In this document: positions 21,524 to 22,933 of the stretch, piece by piece
Position numbering within the stretch: position 1 is the stretch's first letter
Layout: the number at the start of each line of letters is the position of its first letter
Assembly: GCA_014904845.1 (NCBI GenBank)
Contig: MU119602.1
Span: 1 to 22,933, forward strand
Length of the DNA: 22,933 bases
Direction: 5' to 3'
From: Acephala macrosclerotiorum
Taxonomy: Eukaryota; Ascomycota; Leotiomycetes; Helotiales; Mollisiaceae
The notes under the pieces: model-generated
Database searches by the model: none
What the model was told of the DNA's origin: nothing
What the model saw: the letters and a program-made list of their open reading frames with translations, nothing else
Program-made: the position numbers and the translations under genes

Positions 21524-22933
21524 TTTTTTAATAAAATCGTTTATTTAAATTGAAAATTTTAATACGAATATTTATTAAATTTTTTAAATTTAAATAATAC
21601 GTAAAATTGAAAATTGAAATTCGATATAAATTTTTTTAATAATTGTATATATTTTTCGTTGAATTTTTTTTATAAATAATTCGAATAAAATAAAAAATAA
21701 TAAATTATTAATTACATTTAAAATTATTTTTTATATTACGATATTCAAATATTTTTATCAAATTTTTAAGTATTTTAAATCGTTAATTTTATTGTATTAT
21801 TGTTTTTTTTTTTTATATTTATATATAATAATAATCGTTTTTTCGTATATTTTATTATAATTATAAATAAATATTTTTATCGATTTGTAATCGATTTCTT
21901 TAAATATTTGTTTTTTAATATATATTAAAAATCTTTTTATAAATTCGTTTTTTTGATATTATTTGTTTAATTTGTTTTATTTAATTAATTTTTTAAATAT
22001 TTAATCGAATAAATTTATATACGTTTTTATTATTAAAAGATTTTTTGTAAATTGATCGATAATTCTATATAAAAACTCTATATTTACTCGATAATATTTT
22101 TAATCGTATTTATAAAAAAAAATTTTTAAAACGTTATAAAATTTTTTTTTCAAATAATTTTCAATATTATATTTTAATATAAATCGAATTTATTTTTTAT
22201 AAATCGAATTAATATATTGTAAAAATTGTATTTTTTTGATTTTTAAAGTAATTTTATAATCTTTGTATATATTATTATATTGTTTTAAAAAAATCGTAAT
22301 ATTATTTTTTTTAAATTAAAATATTTTAAGAATTTTAAAAAAAAATATTTATAGTTTTAATACGAATACGTATTTCTCGAAATTTTATATTTTTAAAAGA
22401 TTATTTTTATTATTTATAAAAATTTTTTTAGAAAAAATCGATAATATAATTAGAATAAAAATATTTTCTATCGAAAAAAATAAATTTTAACGCGAATAAT
22501 TTGTTGATTTTAATCTTTAAATTAAAAATTGATTTTTATTTATATTGTTTTTTTATAAAAAAAATTTTATTTTAATTTTTATTTGAAATTGTATTTATTT
22601 ATTTATTTTAATAAAATATATTCTTTAAATAAATACTTTTTTAATCGATTTTTTTCGATTGAAATTTTTTGTTTCAATTTTTTTTGTATTATTTTTTGAA
22701 ATTCGAAATTTATTTTAATTTTATTATTTTAATTTGAAAACAATTATAAACGATTCGCGAATTGCGATTTTTAAAAAAATTAAAATTAAAATATAAAACA
22801 ATAAAATAATTTCGTTTTTTAATATTATAATCTTTTTTTTTTTTCGTATTAAAATTTCTTTTTTTATATTTCAATTTTCACTGAAAATAAAACTAATTAT
22901 TGTAAATAATTACTATAAATTTTTTTTTTTTTT

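Larger units (their letters stand above)
16026..22933 (-). repeat. Long RIP-decayed repeat, copy B (runs off the window)
   Basis: Colinear with 9057-15488. Differences from copy A are mainly transitions. B also has about 60 bp extra near 18355-18415, about 20 bp extra near 20220-20245, a longer poly-A run (21492-21517) and the 764-bp TA-flanked insertion (20697-21460). It abuts the 263-bp repeat with no trace of the 4.9 kb that separates the equivalent parts of the left locus. The window stops about 275 bp before the point where, by analogy with copy A, another 263-bp repeat should begin. Confidence 0.65.

Overview
The window looks like nuclear DNA of a filamentous fungus, most likely an ascomycete, in which repeats have been destroyed by repeat-induced point mutation (RIP). 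About 19 kb is extremely AT-rich; a hand count of 10681-11100 gives roughly 12% G+C. It contains no intact gene, and its repeated segments differ almost only by C/T and G/A transitions. I see no rRNA, convincing tRNA, CRISPR array, bacterial-type operon or intact protein-coding gene. The species cannot be named from the sequence.

Layout. 1-375 is an AT-rich block. About 376-3290 is an island of ordinary base composition holding the remains of one, perhaps two, genes. The clearer one (frame pieces between 390 and 2013) is interrupted by stops and frame changes. Its middle resembles the C-terminal core of a 2-oxoglutarate/Fe(II) dioxygenase, possibly TET/JBP-like, followed by an acidic stretch, a basic AT-hook-like patch and a charged helix. 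A second, weaker frame runs from 2291 to 2884. An octamer microsatellite (3329-3424) lies at the edge of the island.

3425-22933 is the RIP block, and it has internal order. A 263-bp direct repeat occurs at 3904-4166 and 15764-16026, with 40 differences by eye, all transitions, and no indel. A repeat of about 7 kb occurs at 9057-15763 (copy A) and 16026-22933 (copy B, running off the window). The simplest reading is a minus-strand LTR retrotransposon of about 12 kb (LTRs at 15764-16026 and 3904-4166). It would be joined head-to-tail to a second, internally shortened copy that shares the middle LTR. A TATA-like site and a purine tract support the minus orientation.

Two less mutated insertions sit inside the decayed repeats, and the other copy shows the empty site for each. 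One is 131 bp at 13633-13763, TG...CA with flanking ATAT, solo-LTR-like. The other is 764 bp at 20697-21460, flanked by TA with inverted termini and clustered subterminal GCCAA/TTGGC motifs, like a non-autonomous Tc1/mariner-type element. They probably arrived after most of the RIP. Nothing here looks like a functioning gene system; the interest lies in the repeat history and the dioxygenase-like relic.
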